Assembly: GCA_941918925.1 (NCBI GenBank)
Contig: OW799234.1
Location: forward strand, 67,203,043 to 67,267,042
Direction: 5' to 3'
Origin: Phyto melanocephala
Lineage: Eukaryota > Arthropoda > Insecta > Diptera > Rhinophoridae
Length of the DNA stretch: 64,000 bases
This document shows positions 21,444 to 33,480 of this stretch, in pieces. Each line of letters opens with the position of its first letter. The stretch's first letter is position 1. A model generated the notes under the pieces. That model had not been told where the DNA came from, did not search any database, and saw only the letters and a program-made list of their open reading frames with translations. A program made the translations under genes and the position numbers.

Positions 21444-22578
21444 TTTATTTAAAAGCGAAAAAGTAATTCGCCGTTTATGCGAATTATATGTATATAGAAA
21501 ATAAATATCAAGTTTAAATAACTAATTTTAATATTTAATTTGTATTATAAATTATAACCGAAATTAGAAATGTCTATTTCACATTTTTATAAAAAAAACT
21601 ATCGAGTTCACTATACACAATTCAGGTTGCTGCTTGTTTAGTTTTTTATTTATTGAGAAGTTCAGAAGAAAAAAACAAGGTAAAATCAATTTAGGAACTT
21701 TCACTTCTTTTATTTATTTAACCCTTCATATGACGCATGAGTCTGGCCAGACCTTTTTAGTTTGAAACATAATTTTAAAATGTTTAAACACTTATATAGA
21801 AAAAATATTTGCTTAAATTTGAATTATGAATTTAAATATGAATTACATTTTTAAATTAATTTAACTAATTTAATTCAATAATTTTAATTGAAATAACTTT
21901 TTTCCAAAAGCCACGAAATTTCTGTCAGTTGAAAAAAAATATATATATTGAAACGTTAAATTAAAAAATGTGTTGTCGAGATTTTATTTCAATGGATAAG
22001 ATTAATTAAATTGTGATATAAGGGGCTGAATAAAAAAATAGTGTCAAATCTGCAGAATAAAATTGTATTAAGTACACAGCTAAAACGTACTCTGTTGGTA
22101 ATATATTTAGTTAAGAGCTTCAAATTTATTACAGATAAGACTTAAAACAATATGCTCTGAAACCCTGTATATTCTGTTTGATTCTTACATTTATAATCAA
22201 GCCTTTTTATCGGCAAAAATTTCCTTGTGTCTTGTTTGAAGATTCGACCCATTAGTTTTGAAGATAAGGCGTTTTGTTAAAACACCTGTACCTATCAGAG
22301 AAATGTATGAGTTGATTATTTGAAATGATATTTTTCGCAATATTTTTTTCAATTATTTAATTATATTAATTTGATGATTGGAGCAAAATCAAATTAAATT
22401 TCAAACTATTATTTTAATTTTGCAATTGAAAGTAGTACTTAATTTTTTCTCTGTAGTTAGAGACTTGAAACTGTAGTTACCCTTCAAAGTAGGGTTGGCT
22501 ATTAACACTTAAAAAAGAAAAAGATACTCAACAAAACTTATTCGCATATTTTACAGCACACATTACATTTATAACACA

Positions 22579-22835
22579 TATCGATGGTCACAGGTAGAAA
22601 GGCCCGAACACGTATTTTTATGAAATTGGATTTTTTAATGATTCTAATCTACATATTTCACACAAATACACCTCGAGAGAGAAATTTAATGCATTATTTT
22701 CAAAAATAATAGTTTTGTAAGAAATTTTACAAAGGAAATTACATTATACAAAAACGAAATTAAAACTCGTTTTTGCACGCCCTTGTAAAGTTACAATTAT
22801 TTGACTTGGGGCCTTTCTAACTGTGACCAAGGATA
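22579..22835. mobile_element. Short inverted-repeat element, GGTCACAGG family, copy 2
   Basis: Left end TATCGATGGTCACAGGTAGA and right end (minus strand TATCCTTGGTCACAGTTAGA), both followed by AAGGCCC, form a 28-bp inverted pair. Same terminal sequence and near-identical length as 159-414. The interior is AT-rich and non-coding. Confidence 0.65.
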
Positions 22836-22855
22836 TGATCTGGCTAGGCCCATTA

Positions 22856-24308
22856 TTTTTATACCCTTCACCTGTGGTGTACAAAGGTATATATAGCTTT
22901 GTCATTCCGTTTGTAATTTCTACAATTTTCATTTCCAACCCCATAAAGTATATATTTTCTGAAAGCTTGTAAATAGAGGAATAGATTAACCCATTTTAGT
23001 CTATTAGGTATTCGAGTACCAAAAAAAAAATAGTAAACAAATTTCAGCTTTGGTCTGTTAAGAGATAATGATTGCAAGTTGAATTTTTATTTAATACTAG
23101 AGATTAGTTAATGTAGGACAAATTACAACAAAAATTTTTTAATTATTCTTAATAAACTACATGTAAAAACCTAAAAAATGTAAAACAGGGATCTCCTTTT
23201 CAAAAACAAACTACTATGTTATAGAATTCAAAGTGGGATTTACTTTTTACAGCGTAGTTTTAAATATTTGCAACGCTTTTTGATGCAACTCCGTACTTTG
23301 TGTGGTAAAAAAAAAAATGAATAATTTTGTAAACAAATAAATAGCTTTTTTTTTATACTGAAATAAGAAAAACCAAATTCTTCAAAAATATTTAAAAAAT
23401 TATATCGGTAAAGACGGTTGGGCATTTAAATACAAATGTCCTTTCTCAGGAATGGGGGGAGGTAAATTTTTTTTTATACCAAACAACTTCTATGGACATC
23501 CAGGAAAAACAAAACTGTGTCAAAATCGTAGGAGTGGTCTATGAGCCATCTTTAGTGGGTTAAGTAAGCCCTGACCGTCTGTCCATCTGTCCGTGTGTTG
23601 GTTGAAATCAATTTTTTGAAGGAACCATATGTTCCTCAGATCTGTGTATAGTATCAATCTTTTGGAAATACCCGAAAATAAATTGCTGTTAAAATTCAGC
23701 GCAATCACCAAATAAGTTTCTGAGATATGAGCAAATAAATACGACTGCCTCTGTTTTTTCTCATATTTTTAACACCAAAATTAAAGCTTTTAAGCCATAG
23801 AATAATTTATAGGAAGCCTTGCTTCTATTTGCAGACATAAAATGCCTCTAGAGATATTCTTCAAAAATTTTGGACAAAGCGTGCTCTAAACGGTAAAGTT
23901 ATAGGCAAAAAAAAATTTACAAACGAAAATCAACCGAGAGAGTCAATATTGGTATCATCTGAAAGGACTAGACTAGCGCAATATAAGTACTATAAAAAAA
24001 ATTAAAATTCATGTTGGCCGCCACTACAAAATGGCGGACAATAAATTTATATGTGGGTCAAATCTGGCATTTTAAAATGTAACTTCTTGAACCCCCTCAA
24101 TATGGGAATCAAATTAAAAGGCTTGACTAGTAGAATACAGTTATTTACGTAAAAACTCAAAATCAAGAATGGTGTCGGAAATAATAAAGAAAAATGGCGT
24201 ATAACATAAAATATAGGTTAAGCTTCGATATGGGATTATATCAATGTACATGATGGTGAAGGGTGATATCAGATTCGGCACGGCCGAATATAGCACTCTT
24301 ACTTGTTT
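22856..24308 (+). repeat. Repeat family A, fullest copy A3
   Basis: Opens with a stem-loop, TATACC...GGTATA, around CACCTGTGGTGTACAAA. It runs through GTCATTCCGTTTGTAA, CCCCATAAAGTATATATTTT and TGTCCGTGTGTTGGTTGA, and closes with AGATTCGGCACGGCCGAATA (a perfect hairpin) and GCACTCTTACTTG. 1.45 kb, no coding. Copies or pieces occur at 8058, 8643 (inverted), 49190, 53825 and 62811. Hairpin plus fixed short 3' end is Helitron-like (inference). Confidence 0.75.
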
Positions 24309-25321
24309 TTTTTAATAAAATTTTTGTATTATTAAATATTTGTTGGCTATTTTTAATGATTTTTTTGTTTAAATTTTTATTTATCTCTGTTGAGGAAAGA
24401 TGCTTGAAAATATTTTGTATGTAAATTATGCAAAATATTGAAACCTTAATGAATAACGTTTATATATTCCAAAAATTTAGTACTCGGTCAGCTTGTAATA
24501 GTTTTTAGGAATACCAATAAATGTAAGTTTTTGTTAAATAATTTTTTTTTTTAGAAAATTAATCTTATTTATATTTGGACTGGTTTCTATTATTTTGGTA
24601 GTGACCAATAGAAACGATGCTGATACTCAGGGAAATAGTTTTTATTCCGAATTAATTATTCTTAAAACTGAGTGGGTCTGACTAAATTCATGTGTTAGAA
24701 ATTTGAAAATCAAAAGATTTGTAAGTTGAAGGGTTAAATGCTTTCGGTATATAAAATGTAAACACAAACACAAACACACATGCAGTATGTTTGCACAATA
24801 TTTTAATATTTCAAGTGCAATACTTTCAGCATCAATCCAGTTTGAAACGAAATTAAAAAAAAAGTACTTTTTAATTTTAGACGAACATAGAGTTATCCCA
24901 ATAGATTTATTTTAGTATTAGAAAAATTATTACCAGGTTTAAACAAAAATTTAAAACAAATAAATATGAATGATGCTATAAGTGTTTCGTTATTTTTACT
25001 TTATTAGTAAACACTTGATAAAAGAGAACTAAGCTTTCAAAGCCAAAGTTTATTTGGAAGAATTCCATAATAAAGAAATTTTTTTAGTAATAACTTTTTA
25101 ATAAATTATTTTACCCACTTAAAGAAAAACAATGAAAAATAAGAATAATTTCCTTTTAAGTTATAAATATTTTTAATTAAAAAAAATGAATTGCTCTTGA
25201 AAAAATATAAATAAACGTATTTTCTTGCAATAAAAACTACATATTTATTTTAAGATTACATAGATTCTTTTATGCATTTGTAGTATTTTCCATCAAAATA
25301 TTTTGTTTAAAATTAGTTTGC
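24309..25321. other. AT-rich spacer, no gene seen
   Basis: Non-coding. GAAGGGTTAA at about 24729-24738 could be one worn end of a piggyBac-type element whose partner is TTAACCCTTCATATG at 21719 (see findings). Confidence 0.45.
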
Positions 25322-26600
25322 AGAAGAACGTGAGTTTACTTTGACGGCAACGTCGAATACGAGACTAATTTGGAATGATCATGTTGGAACAAAAATACAG
25401 AAGGCAAAAAGGATTTTACATCAATGTAAATGCGTTTGTGGTTGAAGGTGGTAATTCTCGTATAAATATGCACACTGCATTCTTACAGGGACGGTAAGAC
25501 CGAGAATCACTTACGCATTTATTGTCTGTTGGCCAAAGGCATATCGGTGAACAAATTAACGAAAGACGGATAGGTTTCAAAGAACTGCTTTCATACATAT
25601 ATGTGGCGTGATTGATACTCACCACACCAACGCAAGCAATGATACATGCTATCTATCACTTGGGTCAAATTTATGGCATAACAAAATTCTGAATCTCGTG
25701 AATAAATAGGAAGAGAGGGAGACTCAGATGCCCAAAACGCACATAAGTCGAATGAAAGTTATCGAAAGATTACATTACACTCTTATACTTAGCTGACAGA
25801 TCCATGCATTCATTGTGCATTAGTGAATAGAGAGTTAAATCACTATTCACTGCCTTTATTCATGGCTTATTTTAAGACTTTAGGGCATATTCTGGTGAAT
25901 ACTCTCCATCAGGTAGGGATGCTGAGCTTACTGCATGCATAAGATCATCTCTTGGAATGTCAAATACAGGATAAGCGAAATATTACTGCTCTTGATGTAA
26001 ACTACTCTTTGATGTTTGATTTTATTCTAAAGCTCAATAGTTGCGATTCTGCAATGATCCTGCGTATTAGGAAGACGTGGTCATAACTGTAAGTGAAACG
26101 GCAGACAAACTCGCGAAGAGGTAATCTGCAGTGAGATTCTGTGGCCTAGAACCAAGGATTGACCTTTCTTTGAATTAAAATAAATTCTATGTACCTGCAA
26201 TGGTAGATGCAGGGAAGAACCTGTTGACACGCTTATACAATGCTCGAAGAGACTCTTGACAGGGCTGCAGTTAAGGTACTCGGATTTGATAAGAGCTTTG
26301 ATTACAGAACAAATATCATCTGATGAGGAAGCCAAATCGAAGATGATGACCTTGTGTCTAGAGGATGCTGGAGACAGTAGCACATACAGTATGTGAGTGT
26401 CCAGTATTATCAAGTGGAAGATTAAGGATCGCGAGTGTGGACGCTATAAGAGACCTTAATCTGATGAAGATACAGGCGATCACAAAGGTCTGTGCGATAA
26501 AAATTATAGGCAATCACCATTAGGCAGTATGAAACCGTTTTTGAGTCTAGAGAATACGCTGGGTATGGTGTAGGGCTTAGGGAAGGAAGGGATACTGATT
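25322..26600 (+). pseudogene. LINE (non-LTR) polymerase C-terminal half, decayed
   Basis: Frames on the plus strand read the conserved end of an insect LINE polyprotein. Around 25350-25580 is the RT thumb region (RLIWNDHVGTKIQKAKRIL, then TVRPRITYAFIVCWPKAY and RFQRTAFIHICGVI). Around 26095 is the end of an RNase H domain (SETADKLAKR, then SAVRFCGLEPR). Near 26370-26400 is the terminal motif TVCECPVLSSGRLRIASV. The final TVCECPVL matches the zinc-knuckle-like tail of I/R1/LOA-group LINEs. Stops and frameshifts are frequent, and the RT catalytic core, endonuclease and first ORF are missing: a 5'-truncated, dead insertion. Confidence 0.75.
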
Positions 26601-27235
26601 GAAAGCCACTTAACAGAATTCTGACGAAATGCCATAAAATGTAATATCTTCAATACGTAACACAAATTAGTCATTATAACGTTTTTATTTTCAGAAGGTT
26701 TTTCTTATTAGGGTGTCACTCGTTCAGGTTTTGCCGCATAAATTGAAAGTGTAGTTTTGTGTATTTTACGACACTTAAAAAAGGTAAAGGGTAGAATTAA
26801 TGCAAAATTTATGTCAGAAAAGGAAACACCATAAAATTTCGTACGTTTTGTAAACAAACAACAAAGGAAAATGAAGAATAACAGAAGGGAACTAACTAAA
26901 CAGATAAGAGTGTTTAACGTCGATTTTATAACGGACTGCATTTTTTGGAGTTCACTTTTGCAGAATCAATTCTGTTTTAGCATTTTAACTATGCTATGAA
27001 AGACAAGAATTATCTATTTTAATATAAAATTTTTGAAAAAAAAATTTCGAAAAAAATGTCAAAAACATTTTATATTTTTTAAATAACTTTACCGCAGTAG
27101 AGCTGGTTTTTTGTTGTCAAAAAAAATAAATTTCTAACATAAACTTTAGTAAATTAAATTATTTTTTTGCATTGGACGTTTATTGGAAATTTATTTTCAA
27201 AACAAATAGAAATGGTCGAAAAATGCCCGAAAATT
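26601..27235. other. AT-rich spacer, nothing recognised
   Basis: Non-coding; no repeat or coding similarity recognised. Confidence 0.5.
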
Positions 27236-27237
27236 TC

Positions 27238-28642
27238 GTACCAAAAAAATATCATCTTTTCGGATGAAGCTCCTTTTTATCTTGGTGGGTACAAAAATAA
27301 AAATTTCTGTATTTGATGCTCAGAAAACTCAAATATGGTCTAACACCTATTACATGTGACTCTTTGGAGAGGAGACACGTATTTCTTTAAAAAAAAGATG
27401 GTCCTCTCTTTATAGTATTGATGTAAATGATGTTTGGTTTCAATAGGTTGGAGAAACTTACTTTTACTTACATTTTATGCCACAATCGATTTATTGATGG
27501 CCATTTAATTAGCCGAAATGGTGATCTAGTCTAGTTCGAGTATTTACTAGGGTGATCGACTCGGTTTTACAACCGGTGGAAAACCCGGTTTTTTACTCTT
27601 TCAGCTGGCGGTTTTTTGCAAATTTTAATTTTTCGAATGTCGAATAAACCGGTTTTTTACTCACATAAACCGGTTTTTTTCATTTTTAGTTTTATATTCA
27701 TTTGTATTTGTAACCAAACTTACCATACTATATTTATTACTCAAAAAATTTCCAAAAATCAGAAAATTTATTAAATATTCTTCCATAATATTGTAGGAAA
27801 TTTATTTGTTGCTTCAAAAACAAATGTAAAATAAACAAAATAATTAGGATTAAATTTTTATTTTTATTTGTTTTAAATGGGGAGCAGGTATAATTATTGT
27901 GATAATCAGCTGTTCAGTTAAGTTTTTTTAACAAGTAATTGTAGTTTGCAATACTTTTTGATTTAATTTTCAAATTTCATAATATTTTGCTTTTACGATA
28001 TCTAGCGACTTGCACTAAAGACTACCCATGGCTTAACTAATATCTCTGATTACATAGGTCTTGTATACTAAAATAGTTTGGTCATTATTATAACTTGCCT
28101 AAAAAGTTAATGTTAATAAAAGGTAACTTTGACTACCGTGTGCAGTGAAGTGACTTTTTAATATTTTTCATTATCACTACCTCCTTGTTACAAATTTTTT
28201 TTAATATGGCAGTACCAGAGCAAATACCGATTACTTTTATCAAACTAATTATATTAAAATTAATTAAATATGTATCTCTGTCATGGGTATAAGAAAGAAT
28301 TATATTTTATGTATTCGACCGGTTAACCGGTTTTTTCTAAATTTTCAAAAAAACAACCGGTTTTTTTTAATTCTAAATTTCAAACTGTTTGAAAACCGGT
28401 TTCTTAAATATGTCGAATAATCGATCACCCTAGTATTTACTGTGGGGCGCCGGTACAACACAAATGTTATGGAGACAAATCACAGCCAAAATAAGTATTT
28501 GAAGGTCAACAGTCGTGATGCCACTGCCGAGATACAAGCCCATACACTCGAAAAAGTGCTCAAAAATTGTTCCGATCGACTGGGGTGCTATTAGCCCAGC
28601 CGCGGCACTTATATGAATAAAATAATATTTCACTTCTAATCG
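27238..28642 (+). pseudogene. Mariner transposase pseudogene split by a hAT-type insertion
   Basis: The first part (27238-27547) reads NIIFSDEAPFYLGGY, a decayed middle, MFGFNRLEKLTFTYILCHN and GHLISRNGDLV; this corresponds to the catalytic-domain stretch up to the third aspartate region. After removing 27548-28432, the frame resumes exactly as EYLLWGAG, the conserved DYYLWGAV block. It ends with AHTLEKVLKNCSDRLGC, PSRGTYMNKIIFHF and a stop at about 28642, the normal mariner C-terminus. The N-terminal DNA-binding part is absent. The order is therefore: mariner inserted, then the hAT-type element jumped into it. Confidence 0.8.
27548..28432. mobile_element. Non-autonomous hAT-type element with perfect 8-bp target duplication
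   Basis: Terminal inverted repeats TAGGGTGATCGA (12 bp, exact) are flanked on both sides by GTATTTAC (27540-27547 and 28433-28440). An 8-bp duplication with a (C/T)AGGG-type terminus is diagnostic of the hAT superfamily. ACCGGTTTTTT motifs are clustered near both ends in both orientations, as expected for hAT subterminal transposase sites. 885 bp, no transposase coding seen, so it was moved in trans. Confidence 0.85.
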
Positions 28643-29090
28643 GAGCAATTGTACTTCACAACCAACAAAAAACTGACATAATTTCCAAACTTTTAAAATG
28701 GCCCACCCGTTACTATCCACAGGCTCAAAATAAAACGAAATAAAATATATTTTGGTAATTTTTCTCTTAGAGCTCTTTTGTTTTTCTCTGTTATTATTTT
28801 CACAATAAAAGAAAGTCTTATGTATGTTATGTGTGTTTGTTGTATGTTGCATTAATGCAGTATACATTTCAAGTTTATTGAATAACATTGAATTGCAATT
28901 CAGTTCAATAAAATGCAATCTTAAAAACACAACATTTATATGCACATACATACATACTCACATTATAAAACAAGCACAAAATTAAAAAAAAGAAAAAAAC
29001 TTATACTCAGGAGTACATTGTGAGTTCGTAAGTAGACATACACAGAGATAAATACAAAACACGAATGTATAAAGGGACGTTTTCACTTAC

Positions 29091-29151
29091 CGGAAGTACA
29101 AAGTAAAACGATTGCTGAATAAGCGATTAATCCTGAAGGGCACGATGACAT
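29091..29151 (-). CDS. Putative first coding exon: signal peptide ending in a splice donor
   Basis: On the minus strand an ATG at 29151 opens MSSCPSGLIAYSAIVLLCTS (20 codons plus one base). A hydrophobic core IAYSAIVLLC gives a plausible secretory signal peptide. The frame runs directly into G|GTAAGTG, a consensus 5' splice site (GT at 29089-29090), so the intron would be phase 1, common after signal-peptide exons of extracellular proteins. The start context has A at -3, and an in-frame TAA lies upstream with no ATG between. The upstream sequence is rich in CAACAACA and CATCATCA, as often in fly 5' leaders. No downstream exon was recognised in 1-29,000, so the first intron would exceed the window. 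The gene family cannot be named. Alternative: a chance frame next to a chance donor. Confidence 0.5.
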
Positions 29152-29300
29152 TATGTTGTTTTTCGTATTGTTGTTGCTGCTGCTGTTCTTTTTGCCGTTG
29201 TTGCTTTACTATAAGTCAACGCCAACAATGAGGCTGATGTTGATGATGATGTTGGTTAATGTTTTTTTAATGTTGTTGTTGTTGTTTTAAAAACACACTA
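29152..29300 (-). other. CAA/CAT-rich leader-like sequence
   Basis: Read on the minus strand this is (CAA)n, (CATCAT)n and CAGCAGCAG simple sequence directly upstream of the signal-peptide ATG, resembling fly 5' untranslated leaders. The transcription start is not defined here. Confidence 0.4.
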
Positions 29301-30758
29301 TCTTACGCACACACAACCACAGGACATTTTTGTAGGTAGAAAGTAAAAATAGTGCTACAAACTTATACAACACGGCAAAAGAAAAAAAAAAAACAACCGG
29401 TTGAAGAAGAGTAAATAAACTGCAATGGAATTGAAAGTATGCAGCAACACAATTTACAAAAGACAATTGTGTGTGTGTGTGTTGGTTCAGCGTGGTTTGG
29501 TATTGAAGTTGAGTTGCATAAAAAATTCACATCGTGTACAAACAGCAAACTTCAATATGGTTTTTGTAGTTTTAAAAAAAATTTTCTGTAATTTTTGTCG
29601 ATTCTTTTCTTAATTCCTTTCCTGTGTTTTCTATTTTAAACGTTATTATTTTTTCTCTGTTTGGTTGCATTCGTCCTAGTAATTTTGGGTGGGTTCAGTT
29701 GCGTTTTGTATAGTTGGTTAAGAGTTTAATTTTGATTTTATTTTGTTGTTTTTTTTTAAATTTTTTTTATACAAGCCTTTAGGCTTTCTAAGGCAACAGG
29801 ACTCAATTGTTTATGCTGTACAAACTACGCTCATTTTAACATTGTGACATCCTTGTTCGCTGTGGAAAGACAAACGAAACGAATATCATCCTCAGCTCTA
29901 TGAAGTTATTGTCATCATTCCCATAACACAACCGGCATACCCACTGTAGATAATTTAACTGAACTGTAGATATATTTTTTTAAGTAACGTAGGTATGTGT
30001 ACATTAGGCTGTCCCATAGAAGTTGAATTTGTAAAACAAAAGAAATAATAAACTGATGTATAAGATTAAGATTAGCTAGCTATAGCAAATCGTATAGTAA
30101 TTCTATGAATAGAAATCACCGAAACTAATAAAAAAAATAAACAAAAATAAACTTTCCTTCGAATTGCATGCTTGAAAAGTTTTGTAAGAAAAGCTATACG
30201 GTGTCACCATAACAGACGTCATTCTCACTTAAAGTAAACAAACTGTAAATATCATTCATTGTATATTAATTTTTATTGCAAATAAGTTTTACTTCTGGTT
30301 TTTTTCTTTACTGTGCTTTGCCATAGCTCAGAATAAAAGTGTTCGACTACTTTTAACCACATAAGAGAGAAATTTAACGAAACAATTTTGGATATTTTGA
30401 ACTTTTCGCTTCTCCTCTGCTTTTTTCACAAAAATTCCATCAGATTATGATTTTCATGTCCTGAAAATGGAGTGGAATCGACAGACTTATTATACACTTT
30501 ACTGAATTTTGCTTTCTTTCTTTAATTGCTAACACACTGGTAATAAAAGTTAGTTTAATATACATCCTTTCAAAACCTAAAAATAAAAACCTAAAACAAA
30601 TTTATTTGTAATCTTTATATCCTTATTGAAACAGCTGACTATTTATAATTGAATAAACCATACATGTTTTGACCCATTATACAAAAGGTGTAATAAGTGA
30701 ATCGATGTTCTTTTTTTTTTAACATTAACGTACTTTTCTCAATTTAATGTTGCATATG
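29301..30758. other. Spacer upstream of the putative exon
   Basis: AT-rich, with a short (TG)n at about 29468-29482. No element or coding recognised. Confidence 0.45.
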
Positions 30759-30760
30759 TA

Positions 30761-31985
30761 CACTGCCGCTCACTTGATTAGGTTCACACATTTTTAAATT
30801 TTTATTTTAATTTCTCTTAATATCTACTTTAAGTGAACAACTTATTTACACTCAGGTTAAGAGATCTTTTGTATGGCAATAAATTCGAAAACAAAAACTA
30901 TCGGTACATAAATAGTTTTTGTTATTTTATGCTTTTAAGTAAAAGCGCAGTTAAAATACTTGTAAAATTTGCCTCACTTGATTAGGTTCATTAAAAAGGC
31001 CGAAGTCAGAATGTTGTCAGCAATTTCATTAGAAAACAGTCTGATTACGGGAAAAACATGAAAGGACGTACGCATAGAGTCACAACAAAAGTGGACAGAA
31101 GAGCCATCATAAGAGCTGCATCCAACTCTAGTGTTTCTGCTGCAAAGATTAAGCAAAAAACGGGTGATACGGCAAGCGTAGCTACGGTAAAACGTATTAT
31201 TTGAAGTGCTAAGCATTTAAAAAGATTAAAAATTTAAAAAAACCACCTCTAAATGCTACTCGGAAAGCAAACCGACTCCAGTTTGCCCGCGAACACATGT
31301 GTTATAAGAAGGAATGGCAACACATTGGTTTTTCTGATGAAAAAAAGTTTAATTTAGAGGATCCAGATGGTTATAATTATTATTTCCACGACTTAAGAAA
31401 AGAAGAACGTTATCTGAGTCGTTTGCATAGCTGTGACGGTAGTGTGATGATGTGGGGTGCAATTACATATTATGGAACATGCGAGCTTCAATTTCCGTCA
31501 TCTAGAATGAATGCGAACCATTACAAAGTTGTGCTTGAACAGGCTTTTCCACATTTTTTTAACATCTTTGGACCTATTCCATGGATATTTCAACAAGACA
31601 ATGCCCCAATCCATAGCGCAAGAGTTGTAAAAGAATGGATTAGGAGCCAGAACGTAAAAATTTTAGAGTGGCCACCATATTCGACTGACCAGAATATTAT
31701 AGAAAATGTATGGGGCTGCCTTTTCCGCAAGAAATCCTGATTTCTTAATTGTGCAATTAAGGTGTTTGCCTGAATATACTATAACGGATTAAACTATATA
31801 CTGTTTATCTTATATAAAAATAAAAATCAAATGTCGTTCGTTGGTAATCTGTTTCGCTATTTGTTTATTTTGAGTTTGTCATAATCCGACTTAGGGTTTC
31901 AAATAAGAGAAAAATTGACCATGCCCACATTTTTTAATTTATCTAAAATAGGAGAATGCCTGAACCTATTTGTCTAATTTTCAAT
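30761..31985 (+). mobile_element. Tc1-like transposon with IR/DR-type left end, dead
   Basis: The left end begins CACTGCCGCTCACTTGATTA beside TA (30759-30760). The core CTCACTTGATTAGGTTCA repeats about 200 bp further in (30972-30990), the paired-site layout of IR/DR Tc1-like elements. The right end is worn; a partial inverted match (minus strand AATAGGTTCAGGCATT) lies at about 31955-31972, so the right boundary is approximate. Confidence 0.6.
31058..31740 (+). pseudogene. Tc1-family (DD34E) transposase, truncated
   Basis: The N-terminal part (31058-31203) reads GRTHRVTTKVDRRAIIRAA and ends at a stop after VATVKRII. The catalytic part (31297-31740, open for 147 residues) carries all three acidic residues: IGFSDEKKFNLEDPDG, FQQDNAPIHSARVVKEW, and the glutamate in NIIENVWG. 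The spacing from QQD to the E is that of Tc1 (DD34E). It has FHDLRKEERY and VMMWGAI in the usual places. The C-terminus stops early after the FRKKS motif, and the first helix-turn-helix is largely missing. The catalytic triad survives but the protein is incomplete. Confidence 0.85.
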
Positions 31986-33480
31986 AACAAGATGTTGCCT
32001 TGTTAAGCTAAATTATCACTTTTAGCGTTTAAGAAAATGTTTACATCTGCAATATTTAACTTTGTGTGCTCATTTGCAAAAATTAATACGCCTGGAGCAG
32101 GGGAAGTGATAATGCGATTACGAAAAAAACCTTATTTTATGATAGATTTCAAAACATATAAATGTTTAGTTTCGCATTATGATATTACATTTTAATTAAT
32201 ATTTTAAAATTGATAGGATAGGATCGGATGAGGAAGCTTGGCACCTCACATACAAAGAAAATATATTTAATGTTTTAATTGGCTGCGATATCAGTTTACT
32301 TTTACGAGCACAAAACGTATAGGATAGGAGCATGGGACATGGTGCCTCCATTCAATAAATTATTTGATGTCATTTCTGAATAACTTTAATTGTTATTGGC
32401 TTAAACCTAGAACGAGCTACAGTTGGTAAAAACTTCCCATTTATGACGGCAAATGGTAAGAATAGAAAAAGGCGGAGTGATATCCTCATACGTAAAATCT
32501 ATCCTCTAGTTAATACAATGCACAATGCATTGAGGCCAGCAAAGCGGTCTGGGTTTTATAAGGAGTAAAAAATTCCAAAGTTGTTTATATACGCCAATGA
32601 TCGATCATCACAATGACATGTTAAACTAACTGGTATCTTACGAGTAAAGTGTTTGATCTAAAGTTTAAGTAATTAATATTCGGCAATCAGACTACATTTC
32701 TGTTGACCTTCTTCTTCCCAGAGTATTTTGTTTTATTTTTTTATCTGAAACCAAGCAAGTTTACCAATTAAAGTGTTTAAAGGGAACATTTTATCACAAT
32801 ATGGAAGTGCCACTTGTAAAACAATAATTGGCAATGCCATTATTAAATCCATAGCAAAGGTGTTCTTAGGTCATATTCTAGAATAGATATTTTTTGCATA
32901 ATTTTTATTGCATTAGTATTGGCAAGCTTGCATTATGTATGATATTGGGACAGCCTTATTAATAAGCAACTTTTATCTATTCAGCGACTCTTGTTTGACG
33001 ACAACATGTTTATCTTGTACTTTGTACTTTTAAAATTAAATTTTGCATTTATCAGAAGTTTATAAAACAAGCGATTCTAGGTAATTATTTATTTTTGTTT
33101 CTGTTCATATATTTCTTTTTATCTGAATTTCTGTTAATCGTTGTTGTTAGATTTTTCTATAACATGTTTTTAAATTTATTACTTTATGTCTTTGGAAAAC
33201 ATTTGACAAACAATTATTTTTTTAAAAATTTCAAAATATTCTTTTTTGGGGAAATCCTTATACACATACACACAACACTATAAAAAATTTTAAATGTCAT
33301 GTTGTTTTAACACCAAAAAAAAAAAAAAAAAAGAAATTGTTTTGAAAACATTTCTTTACTAAGGAAAAAAATACTAGACTGCCAATATAATCTGCTATCA
33401 TGCATATACCAACTACTGGTAAAACCATATAATGAAAACATGTATAGATGTATAAGTGAAGAAAATAAACTGGTATAAAT
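31986..33480. other. AT-rich spacer, no gene seen
   Basis: Contains a duplicated ATAGGATAGGA motif (about 32214 and 32319). No coding similarity recognised. Confidence 0.45.

Noticed and set aside
25416..26413. Minus-strand frames of 69 and 110 residues
   Set aside because: Antisense of the LINE remnant at 25322-26600.
28430..28951. 173-residue minus-strand frame, the second longest in the window
   Set aside because: Antisense of the mariner C-terminus and flank; no protein similarity in that frame.
30005..32958. AGGCTGTCCCA inverted pair around the Tc1-like element
   Set aside because: Eleven matching bases 2.9 kb apart are expected by chance in a window this size; no target duplication or extended pairing.
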